Program-made: the position numbers and the translations under genes | Part shown: piece by piece, positions 54,958 through 64,000 of the stretch | Layout of the letters: each line of letters opens with the position of its first letter | Position numbering within the stretch: position 1 is the stretch's first letter | From: Paulownia fortunei | Lineage: Eukaryota > Streptophyta > Magnoliopsida > Lamiales > Paulowniaceae | Direction of reading: 5' to 3' | Assembly: GCA_019321725.1 (NCBI GenBank) | Contig: CM033121.1 | Coordinates: 15,252,001 to 15,316,000, forward strand | Length of the DNA: 64,000 nt | The notes under the pieces: generated by a model | What the model saw: the letters and a program-made list of their open reading frames with translations, nothing else | What the model was told of the DNA's origin: nothing | Databases searched by the model: none

Positions 54958-56360
54958 TCCATTCTTTCATCTTGATTTTCATTCCTCTTTCACAAGTTGC
55001 ACTAGGAATTAAAATTATAGACCTAAATACACAATTATTGTGAGTTCAAGTGGTCTTCATCCTAGAAACTTAGGTTAGAATTATCGAATCGGAACTTAAT
55101 AGCATAGGGCTTGATTGTCAATGTACATTCAACATGTGAATACGCTAAGAGGGAAAATTCTTGGAGCTCTGGGGAAATCAATTCCCTCACTAGGGTCTGG
55201 AATCACTATGATGAACTCGACGGACACGAGGGATAACAATGTGGATATCAACAAGAAGTGATTAAAGGTGTAATTTCTTAACTTTCTTAACGAGTATTAT
55301 TATCACATGCTTGATTCAAAATTCAAGGGATACATGAATTGATACGTAACTGTATTAGTTTTGCAAAATTTTATATTTTTACTATACCACGTATCCCAGG
55401 ACCTTGCAAATCAAACAGTGATAGCACAATTAGGTTATGCAATAATTAATACTTTAAAATTATATTTTATTTAAAGATCCTTGATTGTCGAACATTTGAA
55501 ATTACACAATTTGACGGAAAAAATATTATCTTATGCATTTTCAAACTTGTGTATAATAAAAGAAAACACATTTTAGTGTATCTCCTACGAGAAACTTGGG
55601 TATTTATTTACATTCACTTTTTTCTAAGATTATGATCTTTGGCATCCATCTTTCTTGAAGATTGAACCTTTAATAAGTGAGGTCAAAATTTTAATTTTAA
55701 TGTCTTTTCAATGACATAATGATTATATTCATAGTAAGATAATCACATTTTTTCTCTTATAAATAGTTCATAAGTTTTCAAATTCATAATTTTCAAAATG
55801 AAGTAAGAGATCTAAGTTTAAATATAAAGGCCTTATGTTTAGTAATATAATAATTTAGTAAAAAATAAAAAAATGAATTGTTTTTAATTGTATTATTGTT
55901 ACGTAGATAAATAATAACATGTGTTTCATATATTGTTCAACCTCATAATTTAATTTTGATTTCATCGTTTTCAAAATAATATATTCTAAAAGATTTTGAC
56001 GCTTATTTCATCAAAATTATGTATTTTAATTTGGGGTGTACAGTATAACCTAAAGAAAGTAGATTTGGGAATTTAATTATCTCCAGTTTACCGACAAAAC
56101 AATACAGAACACTTCGAATTATGCGAACAAAAAATTGACAGACAAACCGCTGTCTAGCGCTCGCCACTCTTCCTTGCTTTCTTGGATGCCATGCTCAGCA
56201 ACCCTCTCTCTCTCTGATGGCAGCTTCTGCAAAACCGAGAAAGGAAAATGAAAAGTGGGAGGGCTGGTGTGCATTTTCAAAGAAAACGGTGCCCTTCTGA
56301 AAGTATACGAAAGTAAAAAAGGTTGGGCTGATGCAAATAGAGGGACCCATAAAAGATTAA
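54958..56360. other. Non-coding stretch upstream of the host gene
   Basis: No recognisable protein or transposon signature. Composition becomes less repeat-like after about 56090, with a CTCTCTCTCTCT run near 56207. The last 300 bases probably belong to the upstream region of the gene at 56732. A short minus-strand frame beginning MASKKARKSGER (near 56190) is too small to call. Confidence 0.4.
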
Positions 56361-56363
56361 AGA

Positions 56364-56731
56364 ATGAAAAAGGTTAAACCAAATGGTGCGAATCTTTCTT
56401 CTTCTTTCACTGCTGAGCAGATCCAATCATGCCAAATCTTTTGCAATATAGACGATGTCTTTTGTTATCAGTTCTCACTCTGGATCTCTACATGCAAATT
56501 TCATGTCATTTCTCCACATGGGTTTCCCACAAAAAGAAGATGCTGTAAGATTATCTTCTCTCTCTTTTTGTTCGTTTGCATATTCTCTCTACTTCAAGGA
56601 ATAGAAGATGATATATATATATATATATACACAGTTCTGGAATTCCCTTAATCTTCTGGACTGATCTGCTTTAGTTTTGTTTTGTGTGTTAATAGATTGA
56701 TAGAAAAAGCATAAACAGTGAGACCACAGAG
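56364..56731 (+). promoter_or_regulatory. Probable promoter/5' UTR of the two-exon gene
   Basis: CATAAAAGATTAAAG at about 56349 is a weak TATA candidate. Pyrimidine-rich blocks (TCTTTCTTCTTCTTTC, TCTTCTCTCTCTTTTTG) and a (TA)n run at 56612-56629 follow, typical of plant 5' untranslated regions. A 95-codon frame lies here (56364-56651) but contains the microsatellite and looks accidental. The transcription start cannot be fixed from sequence alone. Confidence 0.4.
56612..56629. repeat. (TA)n microsatellite in the presumed 5' UTR
   Basis: About nine TA dinucleotides, 100 bp before the start codon. Confidence 0.9.
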
Positions 56732-56909
56732 ATGAGTGATAGAGGCGGTGTAATATTTGGAGAAGAAAGCGTGTTCGAGTTCTGGCCGATTCAGCACCCA
56801 ATTGAACCGCCCCAGTGGGACAAACCGGTGGAATGCCCATTGCCTCACTCCTCTCTCATAAACGTCAGCTTCTCCTACTTTTGTATACACACACATATAT
56901 AAATACATA

Positions 56910-56947
<38 letters not shown>

Positions 56948-57928
56948 CCTCTCTGTATATATATTTATATCAAACTTACTGCACAGTTATTTCACTGGAG
57001 TGGTTTTTATTTTTATTTTTTTGATGTTTAAAATAAAACTTCGTGGATTTCTTTTTTTTTCTCGAAAATTCTTTCTTTCACTTAAAAGATGATATAATAC
57101 CATTCACTCTCAACTATATATATATATATTTTGCAAAAATATATTAATTTTTTTTTTTAATTCTCATCTAAAACTGTCAAATTAAAATTAAGATATAAAT
57201 ATGGAACATAAGGATTTTTTTTTTCGAGCATAATAAAAACCAATTCTTAATTATTTTTAATGTAATTGAGTACAATTAAAAAATTAAATAAGATTTTCTT
57301 TTGTGTTCTTCGAAACCAAATTGAAGAAATACTCTTTTTTTAGCATTTAATTCTTTTCCATAAGTCAAGATTCAAACATAGCATAAGTAAACTGAAAAAG
57401 AGAAGACACGAGTGAGACACATTTAGATTTAGGAACTCATGAACAGGGGAAGAAAACATAAGGAAAAGGAGAAGCTCTAACCTTGTTTTTTTCATTTATT
57501 AACCACCTCTGGCATATACTTTAGTATTTTGATGTCAATTTGAGAGCACAACTATACACGGCCAAATTACACAATTTACGCATATTAAATAATTAGATCC
57601 ACGAGTTCAAACAAAAAAAAAAAAAAAAAGGAAAAAAAAAAAAAAAAAAACACCAAAAATGCTATTCAAATCAAATTGTGTGGAATTTCAACTTTGATAA
57701 GGCTTTCCATTCCTTCCCACATATGTTTATCGGCAGTTAACGTGTAAATTGCAGGAGGGGAGACTTTCCGGGAGCTTTTACAGGAAAGTTGCAGAGCCAA
57801 CTAGCAAGAGGCATCACAGCCTTGGTCATGGAAACCATTACAGAACCGCTTCTTTAAGAAGGCCTCCTGTTTCACCACAAGCCACAATGTTACAAAGGCT
57901 TCAACAGTTCAACAAGTTTGAGGCTTAA
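56732..57928 (+). CDS. Two-exon host gene, small conserved-looking plant protein of unknown function
   Basis: Exon 1 is 56732-56863 (44 codons), the intron 56864-57754 (891 bp, GTCAGC...TTGCAG), and exon 2 57755-57928 (57 codons plus TAA). The join is in phase 0 after Asn. The 101-residue product starts MSDRGGVIFGEESVFEFWP, then IQHPIEPPQWDKPVECPLPH and SSLIN. Exon 2 gives EGRLSGSFYRKVAEPTSKRH, then a basic, Ser/Pro-containing tail with RRPPVSPQATMLQRLQQF and FNKFEA. There is no signal peptide or membrane segment. The acidic, aromatic N-terminal half followed by a basic C-terminal half is characteristic of small plant proteins of unknown role; I cannot name the family with confidence. Both exons are GC-richer than the surroundings, the frame is clean and the splice sites are sound. 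It is the only convincing host gene in the window. Confidence 0.8.
56911..56946. repeat. (CT)n run in the intron
   Basis: About 18 CT dinucleotides shortly after the splice donor, followed by CCCCCTCTCTG. Runs of A (57614-57650) also occur in this intron. Confidence 0.9.
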
Positions 57929-58820
57929 CAAGTTATATATGGCGAGGGAAGATGATATAGGGGATGTTTACTCAGTTTTATCAGTTTTAATCTCGTAGCA
58001 TTTACTACTCATATGAAATGATCACTAATAATATCTTCGTGTACTTTGCGACCTCAATATTTGTAACAAATCAAAAAAAATCTTCCATTTATCAATTCAC
58101 TTAGATGACCTGATAGAGAAGTTTCCTCCAAAGTGACTTTTCTGCAGGACATGAACAAAATAAAAATTGTTGGTCCAAAGTAGTATGAAATGATTTAGAG
58201 AGGGTTGAATAAATCTTTCAAAAAATTTCCAGGGATGAACTTGCATGCAGTTTTCTTGAAAGGCCAGTCTCCTGCTCTTGAAATAGTTGCTCACTCAGCA
58301 ACTTAAACATTTAATCTACTGGAGACTTAAAACGCATTAAGTACTTAGAAGAATTAGGCATAGAATATCCATAATAAAATGGTCTAGATTTCATGATCAT
58401 CCACTCTAGCATACATACCTGATTTATACATCATAAGTAATAAATTTAAAATATGTAAATTTCTATGTACTTGACTTGCTTTTTTAAAGTTTGAGAATTA
58501 AATTCACAATTTTTTCAAGAAAAACTCCTTTTACAAAATTTTAAAAATTAACCATTAATTTAAAAAAAACCCCAAAAAATAAAAAACAAATTAACATGAG
58601 GCACGAAACGAGCAGCAAAAAAACTGCTGCCAGAATTCCATTTGGGGCAGTGGCACCAACATCTCGCACTGCGACAATAGTGTTCTTATTTTTATTATTT
58701 TGTGTTATAATTTTTTTAATATTTAAAAAACACAAAAAATATTCAAAATTTAAATTCCAAACAAAAATGCATAGTTAAATACAACAAACAATTCATCAAG
58801 TATTCGGGTGTGATAACCTA
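57929..58820. other. Non-coding stretch between the host gene and LTR H
   Basis: The first 150 bases are presumably 3' UTR and terminator of the gene. The rest shows no recognisable coding or repeat signature. The last part (about 58600-58820) may be internal sequence of the element whose 5' LTR is copy H, since a primer-binding site sits at 58821-58833. Confidence 0.4.
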
Positions 58821-58833
58821 GGCTCTAATACCA
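58821..58833 (-). other. Primer-binding site next to LTR H
   Basis: The minus strand reads TGGTATTAGAGCC, one base from the initiator-Met-tRNA complement. It starts two bases after the LTR end. It shows that the TGTTAG family is an LTR retroelement primed by this tRNA, and that H is a 5' LTR in minus orientation. Confidence 0.8.
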
Positions 58834-58834
58834 C

Positions 58835-60599
58835 TATTGGGTCCACAAAATTGCGGAATGTAAATGTAGCAAAAATTTAAAAATTTAAAAACATGCATAA
58901 TAATTAAGCATGCAATCCCATATTCGATGCGATTAATCGGGTCATACTCGAATATTTCTTTTAATTCAAAGTAAAGATTTTCACGATTATAACTTTACAA
59001 GCACTCCTGTTGATGTAGGGTTTAAAAAAAAATTGAATTACTATCCTCCTCATGAACTTTTCGTAGAAATCCCAAAAGTGATTCAAATCTTTGCCCTGAA
59101 TTAAAAACTTGATTTGCTGTACGAATTCAAATGTCTTTCCTCCTCTGATGTTATCTACAAGACCAACAAGATCACAATTCAATATCTCTGCTAGAAGAAA
59201 TTAGATTCTTGTTTATTGATTTTTATATATACTAGTGATTAGAAGAATCAAGTTGGTATCAAAAGGGTGAAAACCTTTTTGATAAAAAGAACAATTTCTT
59301 GTAAGAAGAAAAGACCAAGAGAGAGAGGATGAGGGATGGACGATTATTTCTTGTTTTTCAACTCTAAAATTCCTCCCCCTTCAATCCTAATCCCATTAGT
59401 ATTTGATCCCCTTTCAAGCTTATCTCTCTCTTTCCTTCTTTCTTATTTCTTTCCCTAAAAAATATGAGTCTTTGATTTCTTTCCTTATAAGACTCTAAGT
59501 CTTAATTAATTTTCATCTAAGACATGAAGTATTCAATTATCTAATTAAAGACTCCTGATGGGTCTCTTTTATGATCCCGTTAACCCTTGGACTTGCACTT
59601 TAATTGATCTCCATCAACTAATCAAGCCCGAGGGCTAATGAGCATCTAATTATTTGATCCAATCAATTAATTTAATAGTTTCACAAGGTCTCCTAATTAA
59701 ATTAGACCCAATTTAAATAACCATGTCATTTACATTATCAAATTAATTTAACTCCTTAATTAATTTAGGCCATTAATTTATTGATTCAAATAATTAATTC
59801 ATTTACTCCCAAAGAGCCCCTAATCCTTGGTTCAATTAAATAATTTTATTATTTAATTAGATGAATTAATTTAACTCTTTAAATTAATTATAGCTCCAAA
59901 CTAATTAATCTCAATCATTTAACTTGATCTAACTCTTTGGATAATATTGTAGATAGAAGTTATCCATCTTGTTTTGTGTGTGATCCATTAAGTTCACAAC
60001 TAAACTAGTAGTAGGATTAAAACTATTGCAACTTAATGAATGTATAAAAATATATTTTGATTAATTAATGCAATTAATTAATCCATCTTAGGATTAACTC
60101 CTTAACTTCAAGAAACTCACTAGTCAAGGAAAGCATTGTGCATTTAGACTACCTTGTCTTTGATGAATTAGCAAGCAAACCTCTTTCTGTTACGAGTACC
60201 ATGAAAGTCTGGTTCTTCTGTCAACTAATCTTCTGATTAAATGTAGGGCATCGATTATTAGTTGATACTCTAAATAACTTAATAACCATATCGATATATA
60301 TCAAATGAGTTTGAGTATGCATCATGTGCGCGAGTCTAATGGGCTTATCAATATCCCATCTCAATAAACCATCGACTTGAAACTCATTTATGAACAAAGC
60401 CATTGAGGTATATTCCAAGATTTTCATTATATGTGCAACCATCCCCGTAGCCATGTATGATTTAGGGACTTTATCTAATTGCTTAAATGCAATTAAAGAT
60501 AAAAAAATATTCATTTATTATTATATTTTGAATAAGATTGACTATTCACTATAGTATAGAAGCGGCCATTAATTGACACGTTGGACACTACTCCAACAA
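58835..60599 (-). repeat. TGTTAG-family LTR copy H (5' LTR)
   Basis: The left edge is TATTGGGTCCAC (LTR end, TG changed to TA). The right edge is ACTACTCCAACA (LTR start on minus). At 1765 bp it is shorter than B, L and C. It carries the family blocks (GCACATATAATGAAAATCTTGG on minus, the AT-rich zone) and a primer site at its left. Its right edge lies in LINE 2 RT sequence. Confidence 0.85.
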
Positions 60600-61410
60600 A
60601 ACCCTGTATGTGATGGAGAGAAGCATAGCAACAAATAAGTTGAATGAGAAGAAAGGATTTTTGATAGAATTTTGCTATTGACGTTGCACGATCGGTCTAT
60701 AATAATTCCACCCTTGAGGATTATCATTTTTTGGAATAAGGAATAAGGATAAGAGACGTAGCCTTGAAACTTTGGGCCATAAGTGAGCTTGAGAAGAAAT
60801 CGTATACTGCCTCCAAAACATCATTCGCAATAACATTCAGAATCTATCTGGGCCTACTGCGCTCTCTTTATCAAATAAAAAACAACATTTCTAACTTCTT
60901 CAGGGTTCGGGCAGTTGAAAAGATGATTCTACTCCTCCAAAGAGATCAGCCGTAGCAGTAGACTTTAATCAGCACCTTAACAAACCACTCCATTAGCGAT
61001 AATGTTTTGAAAATAATCACAAGCACATTCGTTGAACCAATTTGGATCCAAAACAACCTTTTCTCCAACTTATATTTGATGAATCTATTATATGTATCTT
61101 TTCTTTTAGACATGGTCATGAAAGTACTTCATGTTTCTTTCACCTTCTACCACTCATTGCAATAAGCCTTTTGGCGTAAAAAATCCTCTTCTATTGCAAG
61201 GTCATTAATATAAATGGCATTGGCTCTCTTAAGGTTCATAAGGTTAGTATCCGTGGGATCAGTGTCAAATAAGATTTTGGCCTACCTAACCTCCTCCTTT
61301 GACAATTTGATGTGATCAAAGATATTCCCAAACACTGCCTACTTCCACCATTTCAAGTATTTTTTGAGGCGATACAATTTATCCTTCAGTTTTGCCAAGC
61401 CAGTTGTATG
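60600..61410 (-). pseudogene. LINE 2, region between endonuclease and reverse transcriptase
   Basis: On the minus strand from 61410: LAKLKDKLYRLKKYLKWWK, AVFGNIFDHIKLSKEEVR, LFDTDPTDTNLMNLKRANAI, LAIEEDFLRQKAYCNEW. Near 60830-60700 come RT entry residues (NDVLEAVYDFFSSSLMAQSF, ATSLILIP). These match the same region of LINE 1 in order. Stops and shifts are frequent, and the RT core is missing beyond LTR H. Confidence 0.8.
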
Positions 61411-63606
61411 TGTTAGAGTAGAATGTCCAATGCCCCAATTGAATTGGTGTATTATACTCTTTTGCTTTTGTAAAGATAATTTTATTGGAAATCATATTAA
61501 TAAAAATGCATTTTCTTTATCTTATGTCTTGTATCTTTTATTTCTACACATTAAATAAAGTCCTTATACCAAATTTAGCTACAAGGCATAGTCGTGCATA
61601 TGATGGCAATCATAGAATATGCCTTTAAGGCTTTGGCCTTAAATAAGTTTCGAGTCGAGAGCTTTTTGAGATGGGACATCAAATAGCTCAATAAGACTCG
61701 CACATATGATACATGCTTGTGAGACGAGGATGTCACATTTCATTGGCATAATCGTAGAGACGTAAGTGCATGTATGTGGGTGCTTGTTAGGGAACAAGTA
61801 TACCGAACATGGCCCGCAAAAAATTCTTAGTTGGAAGCTTTGCCTGTCGAAATAAGAATTTCTGTGTTGCGATAGTACACGACTAGTCCTCAGACTTAAG
61901 GCACGATGGTAGCCTTGTGTGCATCGTGCAGTACTTTGATATATATTCTGATTGCTTGACAATCACAAATGGGGTATGTGGGGTGTTGCACTAGTGCGCA
62001 TGGAGGTTTGTCAGTGGCCAACATAGAATTCGACATTTGTCCTTTTAAACAAGAGAATCTCTTGTATTTTCATAGTTATTGATTCAAAGACCTTAACCAA
62101 GGCAGGATGAATTGTGATTCATAAAAAATCAATAGAACTTGAAATGTGATCATAATTATTGAATCATTTAAGGTTTTGACTTATAATTCATGCCCTAAAT
62201 TTAATCGAGAGATTAGTTATCGAAATGAACATACGTGTATGGTACTCGTAACTGAAATATGTTTACTTGCTATTTCACCTAAAACTAGTTTTGTCATGAT
62301 TACTTGATAGGTGTTTTCATAGATTGCGAGGTTCTTAGAATTAAAGAGTTGATTCCAAACGGATTAATTAATTGAAATAATTATTATTAATAAGTTGCAA
62401 ATGTTGTAAGCTCACTACTAGTTTAGTAGTAAATCTAAGAGGGTCACATATTTTTATGGAAAGTAATATTTTTAATTTTAAATTTTATCCAATGGTTGGA
62501 AATTAATTAATTAATTAAGGGTTCTATTTAATTTAATGATTAAATTAAATTATTCAATTAAGTAATTAAATTATTTAATTAGATCTAATTTGATTGGAAA
62601 ACCTAATTGGAGTAAATTAAATTAATCAATTGAATTGATTAAATTGGGATTGAATCAATTGAATTAATTTGGGAATTTTTTAGTCCAAGCCTAAAAGTAA
62701 TGTGGATCATTTAAGAAGCCCATTAAAATATGAAGAGAATAAATTAAATAAATATGATTTATTTAATTAACATATTTATAGATAAATAAATATAGTGACC
62801 TATTTTATGAGATAAAATCGGCCACTAAGATTTAATTTATGTATAAATATAATTATAGTATATATATGATATCTATCTATCTTGATATTCTTTGAAGAAT
62901 TCAAATTAATATCAATAATGTATGTAAACAATTTTGATGATTAATATAGTCTTAAATTAGTTCACATACAATAGGAGAGAGAAAATAAAAGAGTTTTTTG
63001 AAGATTTAGAATCCTTATAAGATAAGGTTTTGAAGTAGTTCAAAATTGAAAAACTTTCCAAGAATTGGAAAATGATTAAAATTTTCAACTCTATATATAT
63101 GAGGGAGGAAAATTACATAATGAATTCATAAAATTTGAGCAAAAAATTATTTTGTTTAAAGTCTTCTATTTTTACTCTCCAAGAAAAGAAAAGAAAGAAA
63201 AAGAAAATCAGTTTCTTGTTATTCTCTTCATATTATTGTTTCAAGAACTTAAAAAATCAATCTTTATTGTTCTTGAAAATTTACTTTGGTTCTAAATTAG
63301 TAAATAATTAAAAGGATAGTAGCGAATCCTTTAGATTGGTATTATTTTTCCATATTGTGGATCTAATAAATGGGAGACACTTTGATCCCTACGAGTTTTG
63401 ATAGTTCAGGATAAATAATTGATTGTTTCATTCCCTACAATAACCAGAGTGGACGGAAGGTATAATCTGAATTTAATAATTATTTATATATTCACTTGAA
63501 TAAGCGTTATCGTTAAAATCACTTTCGAATCAAGGTGTTAAATTCATATTTGATAAAATTTTAATTTTTCACTGCTTATACCCCTATAATTATAGCGAAC
63601 CCAACA
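61411..63606 (+). repeat. TGTTAG-family solo LTR copy L with perfect target duplication
   Basis: 2196 bp, TGTTAGAGTAGAATGTCC...TATAGCGAACCCAACA. It is flanked by GTATG on both sides (61406-61410 and 63607-63611). LINE 2 coding sequence runs on across the site when one GTATG is removed (NWE-type residues, then TTGLAKLKDK). It is very similar to copy B. It is the reference copy for the ends of this family. Confidence 0.95.
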
Positions 63607-64000
63607 GTATGCACCTATGCTTCCCAGTTAGCTTTGACTATCTTAAAGAAATCATTAGGATGAAACTACATTTGTTGAAATCGAAAATATGGATGAGCCC
63701 TTCCTAGTATGATTTTTTAAAATGATGACAAGAGACAATGACCAAAGCCTGATCGAGCAAGATGTTGGACCTTAGTAGAAGAATAAAGATCACTCTATTT
63801 TGATAAAATGAGGACCCTATCCAGTCGTTCCCAAATTTTATTATTAGTCCAAGTAAATGATGATCCCTCAAATCATACACCATTTAAGCCACAATCAAGA
63901 ATGGCATCCCCAAGCTCTTCCATTGATCGGAGTTTAGGAGCTCTTCCTCCTTTGCTTTCATAAAGGTTAGGGGTAATAGTAAATCTCCACCGACAATCCA
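63607..64000 (-). pseudogene. LINE 2 endonuclease fragment, continues beyond the window
   Basis: The minus strand from 64000 reads WIVGGD (endonuclease GDFN region, degenerate), LRSMEELGDAILDCGLNGV, FEGSSFTWTNNKIWERLDRV and LYSSTKVQHLARSGFGHCPL. These are equivalents of the boxes at 37500-37760 in LINE 1. Frameshifts are present. The 5' part lies outside the window. Confidence 0.85.

Noticed and set aside
56364..56651. 95-codon frame upstream of the host gene
   Set aside because: It ends in the TA microsatellite, has no similarity to known proteins and lies where a 5' UTR is expected.
1..64000. tRNA or rRNA genes and CRISPR arrays
   Set aside because: No cloverleaf with A and B boxes, no rRNA-like conserved blocks and no regularly spaced repeats with unique spacers were found by eye. 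A covariance-model scan would be needed to exclude degenerate tRNAs.

Overview
This window looks like a gene-poor, repeat-rich region of a eudicot plant nuclear genome. It is AT-rich and has a GT-AG intron. Its retroelements are typically plant: Ty3/gypsy of the Athila, Tat and Tekay-like types, Ty1/copia including a SIRE-like one, and L1-type LINEs with a C-terminal RNase H. It also has long AT-rich LTRs and TA/CT microsatellites. I see no bacterial, organellar or CRISPR signals. The species cannot be named from the sequence. Only one convincing host gene is present: a two-exon gene for a 101-residue protein (56732-57928).

Layout. 1-2519 is unresolved AT-rich DNA. 2520-3690 is a minus-strand Tat-type RNase H relic. 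About 3693-5593 is a copy of an LTR family that recurs across the window, called here the TGTTAG family. 5594-19086 is an old Athila-like element (F) with gag and protease but no pol. F's gag is split by a minus-strand Tekay-like gypsy element (6491-15609, target duplication AAGCA/AAGTA). That element itself contains a solo LTR (10219-12498) and a TGTTAG-family fragment (6895-8060). 19087-22310 is an Athila-like LTR plus gag (E1). 22580-37845 is one minus-strand LINE broken up by TGTTAG-family LTRs and two tail-to-tail copia elements. 37846-41285 holds further TGTTAG-family LTR copies.

41313-54957 is the most unusual locus. A copia LTR is interrupted by a 12.6 kb Athila-like insertion (41353-53946) flanked on both sides by CTAGA. 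The insertion has a normal 5' LTR, gag and protease, no reverse transcriptase, then RNase H and integrase. It next carries an unrecognised cysteine-bearing ORF and a nearly open, intronless copy of a LOG cytokinin-activating enzyme gene. It does not end in a normal 3' LTR. The LTR is cut after 192 bp and joined to an inverted piece that runs from the primer-binding side of an LTR back to an internal polypurine tract. The result is a long inverted repeat, and the right end of the integrated DNA is an internal sequence. The CTAGA duplication suggests that this rearranged cDNA integrated as one unit.

54958-58834 holds the host gene and its flanks. 58835-64000 holds a second minus-strand LINE interrupted by two TGTTAG-family LTRs; one is a clean solo LTR with a perfect GTATG duplication (61411-63606).

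No operon-like cooperation is expected here. The relationships are layers of nested insertions, and all autonomous retroelement coding regions are broken by stops or frameshifts.
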